From: a virus
Direction: 5' to 3' (one strand)
DNA length: 21,764 nt
IMG/VR virus record: IMGVR_UViG_3300026319_000239
Location: 1 to 21,764 of that record
Shown here piece by piece: positions 6,227 to 12,487 of this stretch (its first letter is position 1; each line of letters starts with the position of its first letter). The position numbers were made by a program, and so were the translations under genes. The notes under the pieces are model-generated. The model worked only from the letters and a program-made list of their open reading frames with translations, was not told where the DNA came from and did no database searches.

Positions 6227-7251
6227 TCTCTCTTTTTCCGATTTGCTATCTGCACAAAGGGTGCGCCCGGGCTTTGTTTGATTGCGCTTGGTTCCGGTGT
6301 AACCCCGAGCTCACCGCAAAGCTTTTCGTAGGCATCTTTAGAGATCGGCCCGGCCGCGTGAATGATATGCTCGAGCCCGTCCCGGATCGCTTCCGGATTA
6401 TCCACATAACTCTTCGCCGCAAGGATCAAGGCACCGGGTTCGACATAGTAATTTTTGCGGCCTGGCATCAGACGGAGCCCGGCAACCTTGCGCTCATGCA
6501 ACAAATGTTCCACCGCAGCCGCACGGGCTTCCGGTTCGTACCGTTCCCGGATTGCTTTGCAGCCGGCAATGAAGGGCCCAAGCAAATCCGGGCTCTCTTT
6601 TACTTTCTGAAAATCGAGCGCGCCCGCCGGCACCTTTAAACTGTAGCCGGCCAAAGCCCGTTGAGCCGGGCAATCGTCAAAATTGGCGCACCATTTGCAA
6701 AACTGGTTGGGAGTCGGGAACGCCGGGAAATCATAACGAGCTTTTTCGTCCGCAATTATTTTCCGGGCTTCCTCGAGTGTGAACCGATACCAAACCAATC
6801 GTTGTGCATCGTAGTAGATAAGAACCGCGGTCCAAGAAACCGCAAACCCGGCTTCCATCTGGCCGAGGGCATAGGCCGCCATCTGCAAAAAATAATCCCA
6901 TTCTTGGCCGCTCTTCCAATCGATCGAAGTGAGTTGGTCCGGGATAATCGCATCGCATTCGGCCGGGTTGGGAAAATCCGGAACCAGGATCGAACAAGCC
7001 TTGCGACCGGTTAAAATCTTGTGGCCACGGGCCCGGTCCCGGGTTTCCCGGATCGCATACTCGAACGGTAACCGCCATTCCTTCGGGACTACCACATCAT
7101 CGCCGGCGAAATAAGCTCGAAGGAGACTATCGATCGACCCACCCCGTTTAGCTGGTGGGCCAATCGGCTTCCCCTTGAACCAACTACAAAGAGCCAGTTT
7201 ATCGAGGTTAGAGGGCCGGAGCGTAGCCCTTGGCAGCTTGACCGTAGTCAT
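6223..7251 (-). CDS. PD-(D/E)XK nuclease with Fe-S cysteines (Cas4/RecB-like)
   Basis: A 342-residue exonuclease-like protein. The catalytic core is readable: D100 in ECDAIIPDQL, then D111-W-K113 (SIDWKSG), then the QMAAYALG helix (Q123, Y127) of RecB-type nucleases. Four cysteines are placed as in Cas4 and AddB: C22 near the N-terminus and C185, C188 and C194 (CKWCANFDDC) after the core, consistent with a 4Fe-4S cluster. The region after 200 is helical and may be an added domain. Such genes in phages pair with Sak4-like or RecT-like recombinases, resecting ends. The ATG overlaps the Sak4-like stop by 4 bp and the stop overlaps the next start by 4 bp. No Cas genes are nearby. Confidence 0.82.
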   Translation of the reverse strand: MTTVKLPRATLRPSNLDKLALCSWFKGKPIGPPAKRGGSIDSLLRAYFAGDDVVVPKEWRLPFEYAIRETRDRARGHKILTGRKACSILVPDFPNPAECDAIIPDQLTSIDWKSGQEWDYFLQMAAYALGQMEAGFAVSWTAVLIYYDAQRLVWYRFTLEEARKIIADEKARYDFPAFPTPNQFCKWCANFDDCPAQRALAGYSLKVPAGALDFQKVKESPDLLGPFIAGCKAIRERYEPEARAAAVEHLLHERKVAGLRLMPGRKNYYVEPGALILAAKSYVDNPEAIRDGLEHIIHAAGPISKDAYEKLCGELGVTPEPSAIKQSPGAPFVQIANRKKRE

Positions 7252-8255
7252 GCCGCGACCGGTTCCTTGGGTTCTTCCTGGGCGGATTTAGCAGCCTCGG
7301 CGGCCTGTTCTCGGGCCCAATCTTCCACCACTTGGGCGAACCGTTCCGGCTCGGCTATCACTCGTTCCAAGAAAAACGGCCGTAAAGAGGGGAGTTCGGC
7401 ATCCCGGCCGAGTTCCCCCCGGTGTATGAGAAAGGCTTTGAGCACTTCCGGCTGAATGCCGGCGGTGAGCTCGGAGAATTTTTCGAACAGCGCCGGGCTA
7501 ATCAGGGCCGGCGTAAGGGTGAACAACGGCGCTAGGCCGGCCGGCAATTCGGTTTTGTTTTCAAACGGGATCTCGGCTTCGAGATCATGCCGGTTTTTGG
7601 CGTCAAAGGCCGCGGTGTGCCGAGTGCAAATAATTCGTTTTTCGCCGCCGATTCCAAAGGTCTTTTTTTGGTCGTTGGTGCTAACCGTGGTCCGGTAACT
7701 CAAAAACAGAACGACTTTGGCCCAGCGTTTAACCACCGCGGCCGCTTTCTCCGCAATCCCGAGTTCATAGCGATCGAATCCCTCGGAGAGTTCCGGCGGT
7801 TGTTTCCGTTTCACAATCGAGTGACCGAGCAAAATGACATTGAGCCCTTTGCGGATTAGTTCATCTAGGACCGAAAGCTCGTCTTCAAATTCCTCCCTGA
7901 CCAGAGTGTAACCATCACCCCAGCCGAAATCCGCAATCCTGGCTTTCTTCTTATCGGTGCAAATCTTATCCTCGAGCCAGCTTTCCAACTTTGAAATTGA
8001 ATCGATGGCCATGGTTTGAAAGGGATGACCCTCATGAATGAGTCGATCAATTACCTCATGATATTGCTGGAGTGTGTTAACCTCGATTCGGTTTAAATCG
8101 TAAGTGTCGCTACTTCCTTCTAAATCGAGAATCACCGCTTGCGGAAACAGACTGGCCAAGGTGGTTTTGCCGACTCCTTCCGGCCCATAGATCACGGCTC
8201 GCAGTGCGCCGGCTAATGGGCCGGCCGAAACTAGATCGCTAATTTGTGTAGTCAT
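7248..8255 (-). CDS. Sak4-type RecA-fold recombinase (phage AAA ATPase)
   Basis: A 335-residue P-loop ATPase. Walker A is GPEGVGKT at 24-31, just after a short N-terminus (LRAVIYGP). The strand that follows ends in DLEGSSDTYD. Walker B is MAIDS at 82-86. Later strands include LNVILLGHS and VVLFLSYRT. The alanine- and glutamate-rich C-terminus is typical of phage AAA_24 proteins. Members with this layout are the Sak4 single-strand annealing proteins; they work with a single-strand binding protein and a nuclease, both found in this operon. Start ATG 8255 overlaps the upstream stop as ATGA. The C-terminal domain (about 230-310) has no recognised motif. Confidence 0.85.
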   Translation of the reverse strand: MTTQISDLVSAGPLAGALRAVIYGPEGVGKTTLASLFPQAVILDLEGSSDTYDLNRIEVNTLQQYHEVIDRLIHEGHPFQTMAIDSISKLESWLEDKICTDKKKARIADFGWGDGYTLVREEFEDELSVLDELIRKGLNVILLGHSIVKRKQPPELSEGFDRYELGIAEKAAAVVKRWAKVVLFLSYRTTVSTNDQKKTFGIGGEKRIICTRHTAAFDAKNRHDLEAEIPFENKTELPAGLAPLFTLTPALISPALFEKFSELTAGIQPEVLKAFLIHRGELGRDAELPSLRPFFLERVIAEPERFAQVVEDWAREQAAEAAKSAQEEPKEPVAA

Positions 8256-8641
8256 GAGAACAGTTCACTAAAATCGAGTTGAAATTTATTCGGAATTGCT
8301 TCTTGCAAAATTCCTTTGGTTAAATTTTCGCTGCATCCTTCATGCCCGGTTTTACAGATGATGAGAAAAGCGTGGGCATTGATCTTGCCTGGTTGCTGGC
8401 CTTGAGCCGCTAACACACAATAGCGAATAATGGAGTTGCCAACCGCGGTTGAACCGATTGCCACTAAGCGGTAATCCGCATCAGTTTTTAACTGTTGGAA
8501 ACTGGCCGCAAATTTGCGCTCTTGTTTGATTGCGCGAATCCAGTGATTCACTTCCGGGCCCTTAATCGGGATTACCGCGCAACACTGGCAACCGGCCGGA
8601 TAAATTGCGCGGGCCACCCATTGATCGATTAAAGTTTGCAT
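8252..8641 (-). CDS. hypothetical protein upstream of the Sak4 gene
   Basis: A 129-residue protein with a well-placed start: GGGGGAG lies about 8 nt upstream of the ATG. It contains cysteines near the N-terminus (GCQCCAVIPI), a helical charged part (HWIRAIKQERKF), strands in the middle (YRLVAIGSTAVG, YCVLAA, AFLIICK) and a hydrophobic C-terminus (FQLDFSELF). The cysteines do not form a regular zinc pattern. I do not recognise the family. Its ATGA overlap with the Sak4 gene suggests joint expression. It is the first gene after a 109-bp gap in the operon. Confidence 0.6.
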   Translation of the reverse strand: MQTLIDQWVARAIYPAGCQCCAVIPIKGPEVNHWIRAIKQERKFAASFQQLKTDADYRLVAIGSTAVGNSIIRYCVLAAQGQQPGKINAHAFLIICKTGHEGCSENLTKGILQEAIPNKFQLDFSELFS

Positions 8642-8660
8642 AAAGGATTCTCCCCCTATC

Positions 8661-8697
8661 GGGCTCGCCTAAACCACAACTAACAAAGCGCGAGCCC
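8661..8697. promoter_or_regulatory. hairpin in the leader before the recombination genes
   Basis: In the 109-bp gap 8642-8750 there is a perfect 8-bp inverted repeat, GGGCTCGC (8661-8668) and GCGAGCCC (8690-8697), separated by 21 nt. An AGGAGG-like sequence (minus strand) lies just beside the distal arm, with no gene start close to it. No T-run follows, so it is not a terminator. It may shape the leader of the 8641 gene. No convincing promoter was seen. Confidence 0.35.
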
Positions 8698-8750
8698 TCC
8701 TTTCTAAAGTTTACTCACTTTACAAGAGACACCGACAGGGGGAGACAGGG

Positions 8751-8903
8751 TTAAACTCGTTCTTGAAAAGGTCGGGCGTTACCATCCCGAACCGGCACAA
8801 TTTTCGGCGGTGCTTTGCGTGGCCAACCATAAACTACCAAAACAAGCAGAATGGTAATTAAGACCGCTTCGATCCCACAAAGAAAAATCAAAATCTCATT
8901 CAT
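8751..8903 (-). CDS. 50-residue single-span membrane protein
   Basis: A short gene whose ATG (8901-8903) overlaps the VRR-NUC stop as ATGA. The 50-residue product begins MNEILIFLCGIEAVLITILL, continuing through a hydrophobic stretch to about residue 25, then WPRKAPPK and a hydrophilic tail. This fits one membrane helix with the basic tail inside. No family is recognised. It could be a small inner-membrane protein, possibly affecting the host membrane or excluding other phages, but nothing in the sequence decides this. The coupling, clean topology and clear stop make it convincing as a gene. Confidence 0.7.
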   Translation of the reverse strand: MNEILIFLCGIEAVLITILLVLVVYGWPRKAPPKIVPVRDGNARPFQERV

Positions 8904-9316
8904 GATATTTCAAACCAGGCACTTATTCGGTGAATTCCATCGGCATAATCCTCAATAATGATCGTTTCGTTGCCGCATTCCCTGAGCCAAGCAATATGCT
9001 CGTATTGGGCCGGGCTAAGTTTGTTGTTGCGGACCTTAAATTCAACCCAGAGAGATCGATTGTTCCGAGTTAATACGAGATCGGGCCGGCCGGTTCGAAG
9101 CCGCGAGCGTCGATGATCATCACCGCCATCGGCATCAATTTTATTGCGCATGCAAAAGCCTTCTATTTGATCGCGCAATTTCTTTTCGTCATCTTCTTGC
9201 CGTTTAGCCGTTCGCTCTTCCATCGTGAGCCCGGCTTTGCCGAGCCGCTTCTTTTCTTTCGGATCGGCAATTTTTGAGATTACCGAATCACCTAATTCTA
9301 GCGGATCGAGCCCCAT
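8900..9316 (-). CDS. VRR-NUC domain nuclease
   Basis: A 138-residue protein. After a charged helical N-terminus (about 60 residues), the VRR-NUC core follows: GRPDLVL at 76-82 (D79), the strand LWVEFKVRNNKLSPAQ with E92 and K94, Q104 in the helix YEHIAWLRE, and the late strand TIIIEDYADGI. This is the compact PD-(D/E)XK domain used by phage Holliday-junction-type nucleases. The upstream gene ends 2 bp before the ATG at 9316. It likely processes branched or flap intermediates together with the Sak4-like system. Its exact substrate cannot be read from sequence. Confidence 0.85.
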   Translation of the reverse strand: MGLDPLELGDSVISKIADPKEKKRLGKAGLTMEERTAKRQEDDEKKLRDQIEGFCMRNKIDADGGDDHRRSRLRTGRPDLVLTRNNRSLWVEFKVRNNKLSPAQYEHIAWLRECGNETIIIEDYADGIHRISAWFEIS

Positions 9317-9318
9317 CG

Positions 9319-9636
9319 TTATTCGACCGGTTCGAGTTCCTTCGTGCGCCTGGTCCGCTTCGGCTTATTCGGTTCGCCGTCGCCGTCTAGCTCGAGCTTG
9401 AGTTGGTCGAGATTGATCTTTTCCTCGCTCGATTCGGTTTGCCGAACCCCAAAGCTAATCGTCACTTTGACGTTGTTAACTTCCCCTTGATAATTGATCA
9501 GGGCTCGGGCCAAGATCCGCACCCGTTCACTATCATTGTCTTCGCGCATGGAAGAGATATCAGACCAGTTATGTTCCAGGAGCTTTCTGAACTGATCGGT
9601 ACAACTATCAATTAATGCTCTATCGATTTTTTTCAT
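9319..9636 (-). CDS. hypothetical phage protein
   Basis: A 105-residue protein coupled to the excisionase-like gene by a TAATG overlap. Residues 1-45 are helical and acidic. A strand-rich middle follows (VNNVKVTISFGVRQTE). The C-terminus is lysine/arginine-rich (KPKRTRRTKELEP). The mixed acidic front and basic tail suggest interaction with nucleic acid or a partner, but no family is recognised. It lies directly upstream of the VRR-NUC gene. Confidence 0.6.
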   Translation of the reverse strand: MKKIDRALIDSCTDQFRKLLEHNWSDISSMREDNDSERVRILARALINYQGEVNNVKVTISFGVRQTESSEEKINLDQLKLELDGDGEPNKPKRTRRTKELEPVE

Positions 9637-9887
9637 TATCGGGTTCGAGTTTTATACCAGGTTTCGAGCTCTGCTCGTTTGAATTTCCAAAGCCCTTTTG
9701 GGCCCGGAGTTTTGAAGGCGATCCCGGATAGGTATCCTTTGCGAGCCCAGCGTTGCAGGGTTTGCGGGGTGACGCCGATAGCGTCGGCCGCTTCACTTAT
9801 CCAGACCGTGCGGGATCGGTCTAATGTGCTGAATAGGGAACCGCTCATGATTTGAATCCGGCCTAGTGCGGCCAGTTCATTTATCAT
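9636..9887 (-). CDS. MerR/excisionase-type helix-turn-helix protein
   Basis: An 83-residue protein from ATG 9887. The helix-turn-helix is clear: VWISEAADAIGVTPQTLQRW, then ARKGYLSGI and a wing (GLWKFKRAELETWYK). This is the HTH_17/MerR-like fold of phage excisionases and Cox-like regulators. A longer reading from 10037 would overlap the preceding gene by 80 bp and would translate the phased repeats at 9925-9977, so it is rejected. A likely role is directing excision with the integrase at 11239-12486, or controlling the early operon; the sequence does not separate these. No clear ribosome binding site is seen. Confidence 0.75.
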   Translation of the reverse strand: MINELAALGRIQIMSGSLFSTLDRSRTVWISEAADAIGVTPQTLQRWARKGYLSGIAFKTPGPKGLWKFKRAELETWYKTRTR

Positions 9888-9924
9888 AGAGGGTTTTTCG
9901 ATTTGGGAAGGGCTACCCCCCAAT

Positions 9925-9977
9925 TTTGGACAAAGGCCAGTGTAACTTTGGACGAATTCAGGGTCGTTTTGGACGAA
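9925..9977 (+). repeat. three phased direct repeats TTTGGAC(A/G)AA
   Basis: TTTGGACAAA at 9925-9934, TTTGGACGAA at 9947-9956 and TTTGGACGAA at 9968-9977 recur every 21-22 bp, two helical turns, on the same face of the DNA. They overlap the last codons of the 77-residue HTH gene and lie just upstream of the excisionase-like gene. They look like binding sites for a regulator or iterons for an initiator or excisionase protein. Confidence 0.6.
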
Positions 9978-10191
9978 ATCGGCCTTTGGCTTTTTCCTTT
10001 TCGAACCAATCGCGGACCGTGTCTTCTTTGACCCCAAAAAAATCGGCGATCTTTTTCAATTCGAGATCGGAAGCATCATCACTGAGAGCAAATGCTAAGA
10101 GTCGAGCGAGCCGGCCAGGCTTAAGAAAGCTTCGCGCTTTTTTCTTATCTTCAGCCGTGGCTAAAGCTAATAGCCTTTCGAAAGCATCCAT
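9958..10191 (-). CDS. small helix-turn-helix protein, first gene of the early operon
   Basis: A 77-residue basic protein. The second half (LELKKIADFFGVKEDTVRDW, then FEKEKAKGRFRPKR) is a helix-turn-helix of the terminase-small-subunit or sigma-like type with a basic tail. The N-terminal half is helical (ERLLALATAEDKKKARSFL). AGGGG lies about 12 nt upstream of the ATG. As the first gene of the leftward operon next to the control region, it is likely a Cro-like or early regulator. The phased repeats over its 3' end are candidate targets of it or of the next HTH protein. Confidence 0.6.
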   Translation of the reverse strand: MDAFERLLALATAEDKKKARSFLKPGRLARLLAFALSDDASDLELKKIADFFGVKEDTVRDWFEKEKAKGRFRPKRP

Positions 10192-10237
10192 TCGAAAGAG
10201 ATCCCCTAGAGAGGTGTAATGTTTTAGTTTATTAAAA

Positions 10238-10257
10238 GTTCAGGGGAAAACCTGAAC
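10238..10257 (-). terminator. hairpin before the early operon, minus strand
   Basis: GTTCAGG and CCTGAAC form a perfect 7-bp stem with a 6-nt loop. On the minus strand it is followed by TTTTAAT. It lies 46 bp upstream of the first early gene. It could act as a leader terminator or attenuator for leftward transcription, or as an operator dyad. The short T-run makes it weak as a terminator. Confidence 0.4.
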
Positions 10258-10280
10258 GGGGAAGAAAATTACATTTGCAC

Positions 10281-10309
10281 TTGCGATTTCAAAACAGTCT
10301 CGCTAATAG
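10281..10309 (+). promoter_or_regulatory. candidate rightward promoter of the small RNA
   Basis: TTGCGA at 10281-10286 and TAATAG at 10304-10309 are separated by 17 bp, matching sigma-70 spacing but with weak consensus boxes. The pair TTTGCAC (10274-10280) and GTGCAAA (10309-10315) brackets it as an inverted repeat. Starting here, an RNA would end at the terminator at about 10431. It is inferred only from spacing and context. Confidence 0.35.
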
Positions 10310-10310
10310 T

Positions 10311-10431
10311 GCAAACGTCAGACAAAACATCACTTCCTGTGATGCACTGGTTTGCTGCAAGCTAAGGGAAAACTTGTAAGATCGGCTGAAAGGTGATTCT
10401 GAGAAAGCTACCTTCAGCCGGTCATTTTTTT
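10311..10431 (+). ncRNA. candidate structured small RNA in the control region
   Basis: No reasonable reading frame exists on either strand, yet the stretch is structured. GCAAAC (10311-10316) can pair with GTTTGC (10350-10355). Within it, CATCAC (10328-10333) and GTGATG (10339-10344) form a perfect 6-bp hairpin with loop TTCCT. The 3' end is a strong intrinsic terminator. The order, candidate promoter, nested hairpins and terminator with a T-run, is that of a bacterial small RNA of about 120 nt. Because the strand is opposite to the leftward early operon, it could also be a leader or antisense RNA. No homologous family is recognised. Confidence 0.45.
10380..10431 (+). terminator. intrinsic terminator, rightward
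   Basis: The 5' arm at 10380-10394 and the 3' arm at 10410-10423 form a stem of about 14 bp (GATCGGCTGAA against TTCAGCCGGTC) with one bulge and a G-T pair. Seven T residues follow at 10425-10431. The T-run is only on the plus-strand side, so it terminates rightward transcription. No plus-strand gene lies upstream in the gap, which supports a non-coding transcript. The remaining stretch 10432-10690 shows no gene and only a small ACCA-a-TGGT dyad. Confidence 0.8.
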
Positions 10432-10695
10432 AGTTAAGGCGGAATCCTCAAAATCGCGAAACCGATTGGAATTTGGAGATTACCCGAGAAAGCCATATTC
10501 ATAAAAAACCAATGGTTAGGGATTGATCCTCACAGGCGGAGATCTCGACCCGTTTAATCGGTAGCCCGTACCATTCGAGCGAATGGGCCGAACACCTTCG
10601 GATGGGGGAAAAATCACCGAGACGATAAAGAACGAATCGGGCAAAATTCAAGCAATTTCATTTAGAGCAGATAAAATTTCTGGAAAGCACAAATC

Positions 10696-10748
10696 GTGCA
10701 AACCAAGTGCAAAACACGGTGTTGTCACGCAATTGTTGCAATGCAACA
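10696..10748. promoter_or_regulatory. operator-like repeats and palindrome before the RHH gene
   Basis: GTGCAAA is repeated at 10696-10702 and 10707-10713, 11 bp apart (one helical turn). A palindrome, TGTTGCA-a-TGCAACA (10734-10748), lies 23 bp before the start of the RHH-like gene. The same heptamer occurs as an inverted pair around the small RNA promoter. GTGCAAA also occurs by chance inside genes of this window, so the clustering, not the word itself, is the evidence. Confidence 0.4.
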
Positions 10749-10771
10749 TTTCAGAATTCTTCACTAGGGCA

Positions 10772-11053
10772 ATGAAAGCGCGTTCTAGTAAATATAAACC
10801 CAACATGCCCGGTCAAAATGTTGGTGGCTTTCAAATGACCCCTGAAGAAAGAGAACGATTTGACCGAGCTCTCAGAGATCGAGGTTACGCTAACCGCCCG
10901 CAATTCTTGCGGGCGGTTGCCCTCCAATTTATTAAACAAGTCGAAAGCGGCGAATACCCGGATTGGCCGATCCGCTTTGTGCCGCGGCCAGATGTCGAAA
11001 TAAAAAAGGCGCCAACCAAACGCGGGCGCCCAAAAGGGAAAAAGAAGGGTTAG
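10772..11053 (+). CDS. ribbon-helix-helix-like regulator, candidate lysogeny repressor
   Basis: The 93-residue reading from ATG 10772 begins with a short basic arm (MKARSSKYKPN). It then has a strand-like segment and two helices (QMTPEERERFDRALRDRGYA, NRPQFLRAVALQFIKQ). This fits the beta-helix-helix order of Arc/MetJ-type repressors, including the 'N-R-x-x-F-x-R' turn before helix B. The C-terminus is a lysine/arginine- and proline-rich tail ending in KGKKK. An upstream extension to 10583 would translate the operator-like repeats and reads poorly. It faces the early operon across the control region, the usual position for a lysogeny repressor. Its role and the start codon are inferred. Confidence 0.6.
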   Translation: MKARSSKYKPNMPGQNVGGFQMTPEERERFDRALRDRGYANRPQFLRAVALQFIKQVESGEYPDWPIRFVPRPDVEIKKAPTKRGRPKGKKKG

Positions 11054-11059
11054 GCCGCT

Positions 11060-11242
11060 TCAATCGCTCGGTGGGTAATATTCAGCGAAAAAGTCATAGA
11101 GCAGTAGCGCTCGGTCTTCAGCTTCGAGCGTAATTCCTAATTGCTTCGCTGCCTTATTAGCGAGTTCGCCGGTTGGAGTTTGGCCATTATCCATTTCCAA
11201 TATTGCTAAACAAAGTTGTCTTGTCTGTTCGTTGTTTATCAT
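11060..11242 (-). CDS. small protein coupled to the integrase gene
   Basis: A 60-residue acidic, helical protein (EQTRQLCLAILEMDNGQTPT, then KQLGITLEAEDRALLLYDF). Its ATG overlaps the integrase stop by 4 bp (ATGA), and GAGG lies 4 nt upstream, giving good translational coupling. It ends 6 bp from the convergent regulator gene. No family recognised. Small proteins downstream of phage integrases can be excision or directionality partners, but this one is acidic and shows no DNA-binding motif. Confidence 0.6.
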   Translation of the reverse strand: MINNEQTRQLCLAILEMDNGQTPTGELANKAAKQLGITLEAEDRALLLYDFFAEYYPPSD

Positions 11243-12486
11243 GCTGCCTCGATTTGTAGGATCTTGCCCGCGGCCGGAATCAAAGGACCATAAGGCACAC
11301 TGTTAAACCATTCCTGCCCCGCATCCGGCTTCAAAGTTTGGACGTAATAGCGCCGTATCGTTGATTCGAGATCCCCCATTGCCTTGGCAACGTCGCCCGG
11401 TGATCGGCAGCTTTGGCCATAACTCGCATAAGAATTCCGAAGTCCATTATCGGGTACCTCGATTCCGAGCTTGTCCAAAAGTTCACCATTGAGCCGTTGG
11501 AATTGAGTTTGCGAAATCTCGATAATCGGACCTGATTTTTTTTGAACCATGAACAACCATTCAAAAGCAGCCGGTTCTAATGGAATATAGCGTTTCCGGT
11601 TTTCTTTATTGGTTTGCTTCGCAACATCGTCGCGAATGATAATCAATTTTTCACGCCAAAGAATATCTGCCCATTCGATCGTTGGATCATTTTTATATGA
11701 AGAAATCATCTCACAACGCCGGATTCCAGCCAGACCGCCCAAAACATAAAATGCGAGCAATCCTTTGTAACGTTCGGTAATTTTTTTATCTTCTTCTAAG
11801 GCATCGCGATCAGCAAATTTTGCGATTGGTTCGCAACTGCCACAAACCGAAAGAATCCGGCGATAATCCTCAATTGATAAAATTTCTGTCTTCGCTCCCC
11901 AACTATCCATTGCCGGAATGTTTTCCATCAGATGGGTTGCCGTATAACCTGATTCCTTCAGCCAAGTCATGAAAACACGAAGATTTTTGCGCTTGGTTTG
12001 TCGAGTGGTTCCCGGTGGCATTGCTCGCAAATAAGTTCGCAATTGTTCGCTTGTAAATTCAATGCATTGAAGAGCACCATGAATATCGCAAAGCTCTTTA
12101 ACATGCCGGCGATAATCCATGATCGTTCGAGGATTTTTTTCCTCATGTTCTAAAGTTTCAATCCAGAGCTCGGCGGCTTCGAGAAGACGCGCTTTTTTCG
12201 TCACACTCAAAACGGTTTTGACGTAATAATTGAGAGCTTCAAAAAGTTGTTCGCCGGAAAGTCCGCGTTTTTGAGCAGAGAGGCAAACTGGGTAATATTC
12301 AGCCAAAAGATCCTGATTGAGTTTGGCTCGTTGTTGGTCCGTAGTCGGCCGCAAAAGTCCCCGAATCCATTCCTCGGCTAGTTCCTTGGTTTTGAAATAT
12401 TTGGCGATTTCTCTCCCGTTTTCGCTGTAGCGGCGAGGGACGAATACCCGATAACAATTACGGGCCGGATAGTGTTTTGCTTTCAT
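11239..12486 (-). CDS. int: tyrosine recombinase (phage integrase)
   Basis: A 415-residue tyrosine recombinase. The N-terminus has an arm-binding-like region (YRVFVPRRYSENG, residues 12-24). A core-binding SAM-like domain follows (about 100-190, with TIMDYRRHVKEL and LRVFMTWLKESG). The catalytic domain shows GLAGIRRCEM (R256, E259), a lysine-rich turn before YIPL (about 290-302), NGLRN (R350), and STIRRYYVQ near 376-383 as the nucleophile Y380 or Y381. Two usual histidines are replaced: the HxxR His by N347, and the Gly-His before the tyrosine by Gly-Asp (G371-D372). It lies next to the tRNA-derived att candidate, and a repeat touches its start. It should integrate the phage at a tRNA-Gln gene. 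Confidence 0.88.
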   Translation of the reverse strand: MKAKHYPARNCYRVFVPRRYSENGREIAKYFKTKELAEEWIRGLLRPTTDQQRAKLNQDLLAEYYPVCLSAQKRGLSGEQLFEALNYYVKTVLSVTKKARLLEAAELWIETLEHEEKNPRTIMDYRRHVKELCDIHGALQCIEFTSEQLRTYLRAMPPGTTRQTKRKNLRVFMTWLKESGYTATHLMENIPAMDSWGAKTEILSIEDYRRILSVCGSCEPIAKFADRDALEEDKKITERYKGLLAFYVLGGLAGIRRCEMISSYKNDPTIEWADILWREKLIIIRDDVAKQTNKENRKRYIPLEPAAFEWLFMVQKKSGPIIEISQTQFQRLNGELLDKLGIEVPDNGLRNSYASYGQSCRSPGDVAKAMGDLESTIRRYYVQTLKPDAGQEWFNSVPYGPLIPAAGKILQIEAA

Positions 12487-12487
12487 T

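Noticed and set aside
6073-6639. Plus-strand frame of 188 residues opposite the zinc-ribbon and nuclease genes
   Set aside because: Opposes two well-supported coupled genes with recognisable motifs; it has no domain and is a shadow.
9888-10037. Longer start for the excisionase-like gene at 10037
   Set aside because: Would overlap the preceding gene by 80 bp and translate the phased TTTGGAC repeats; ATG 9887 is simpler.
10583-10771. Longer start for the ribbon-helix-helix-like gene at 10583
   Set aside because: Would translate the operator-like repeats and palindrome and has no domain-like content there; ATG 10772 precedes the fold.
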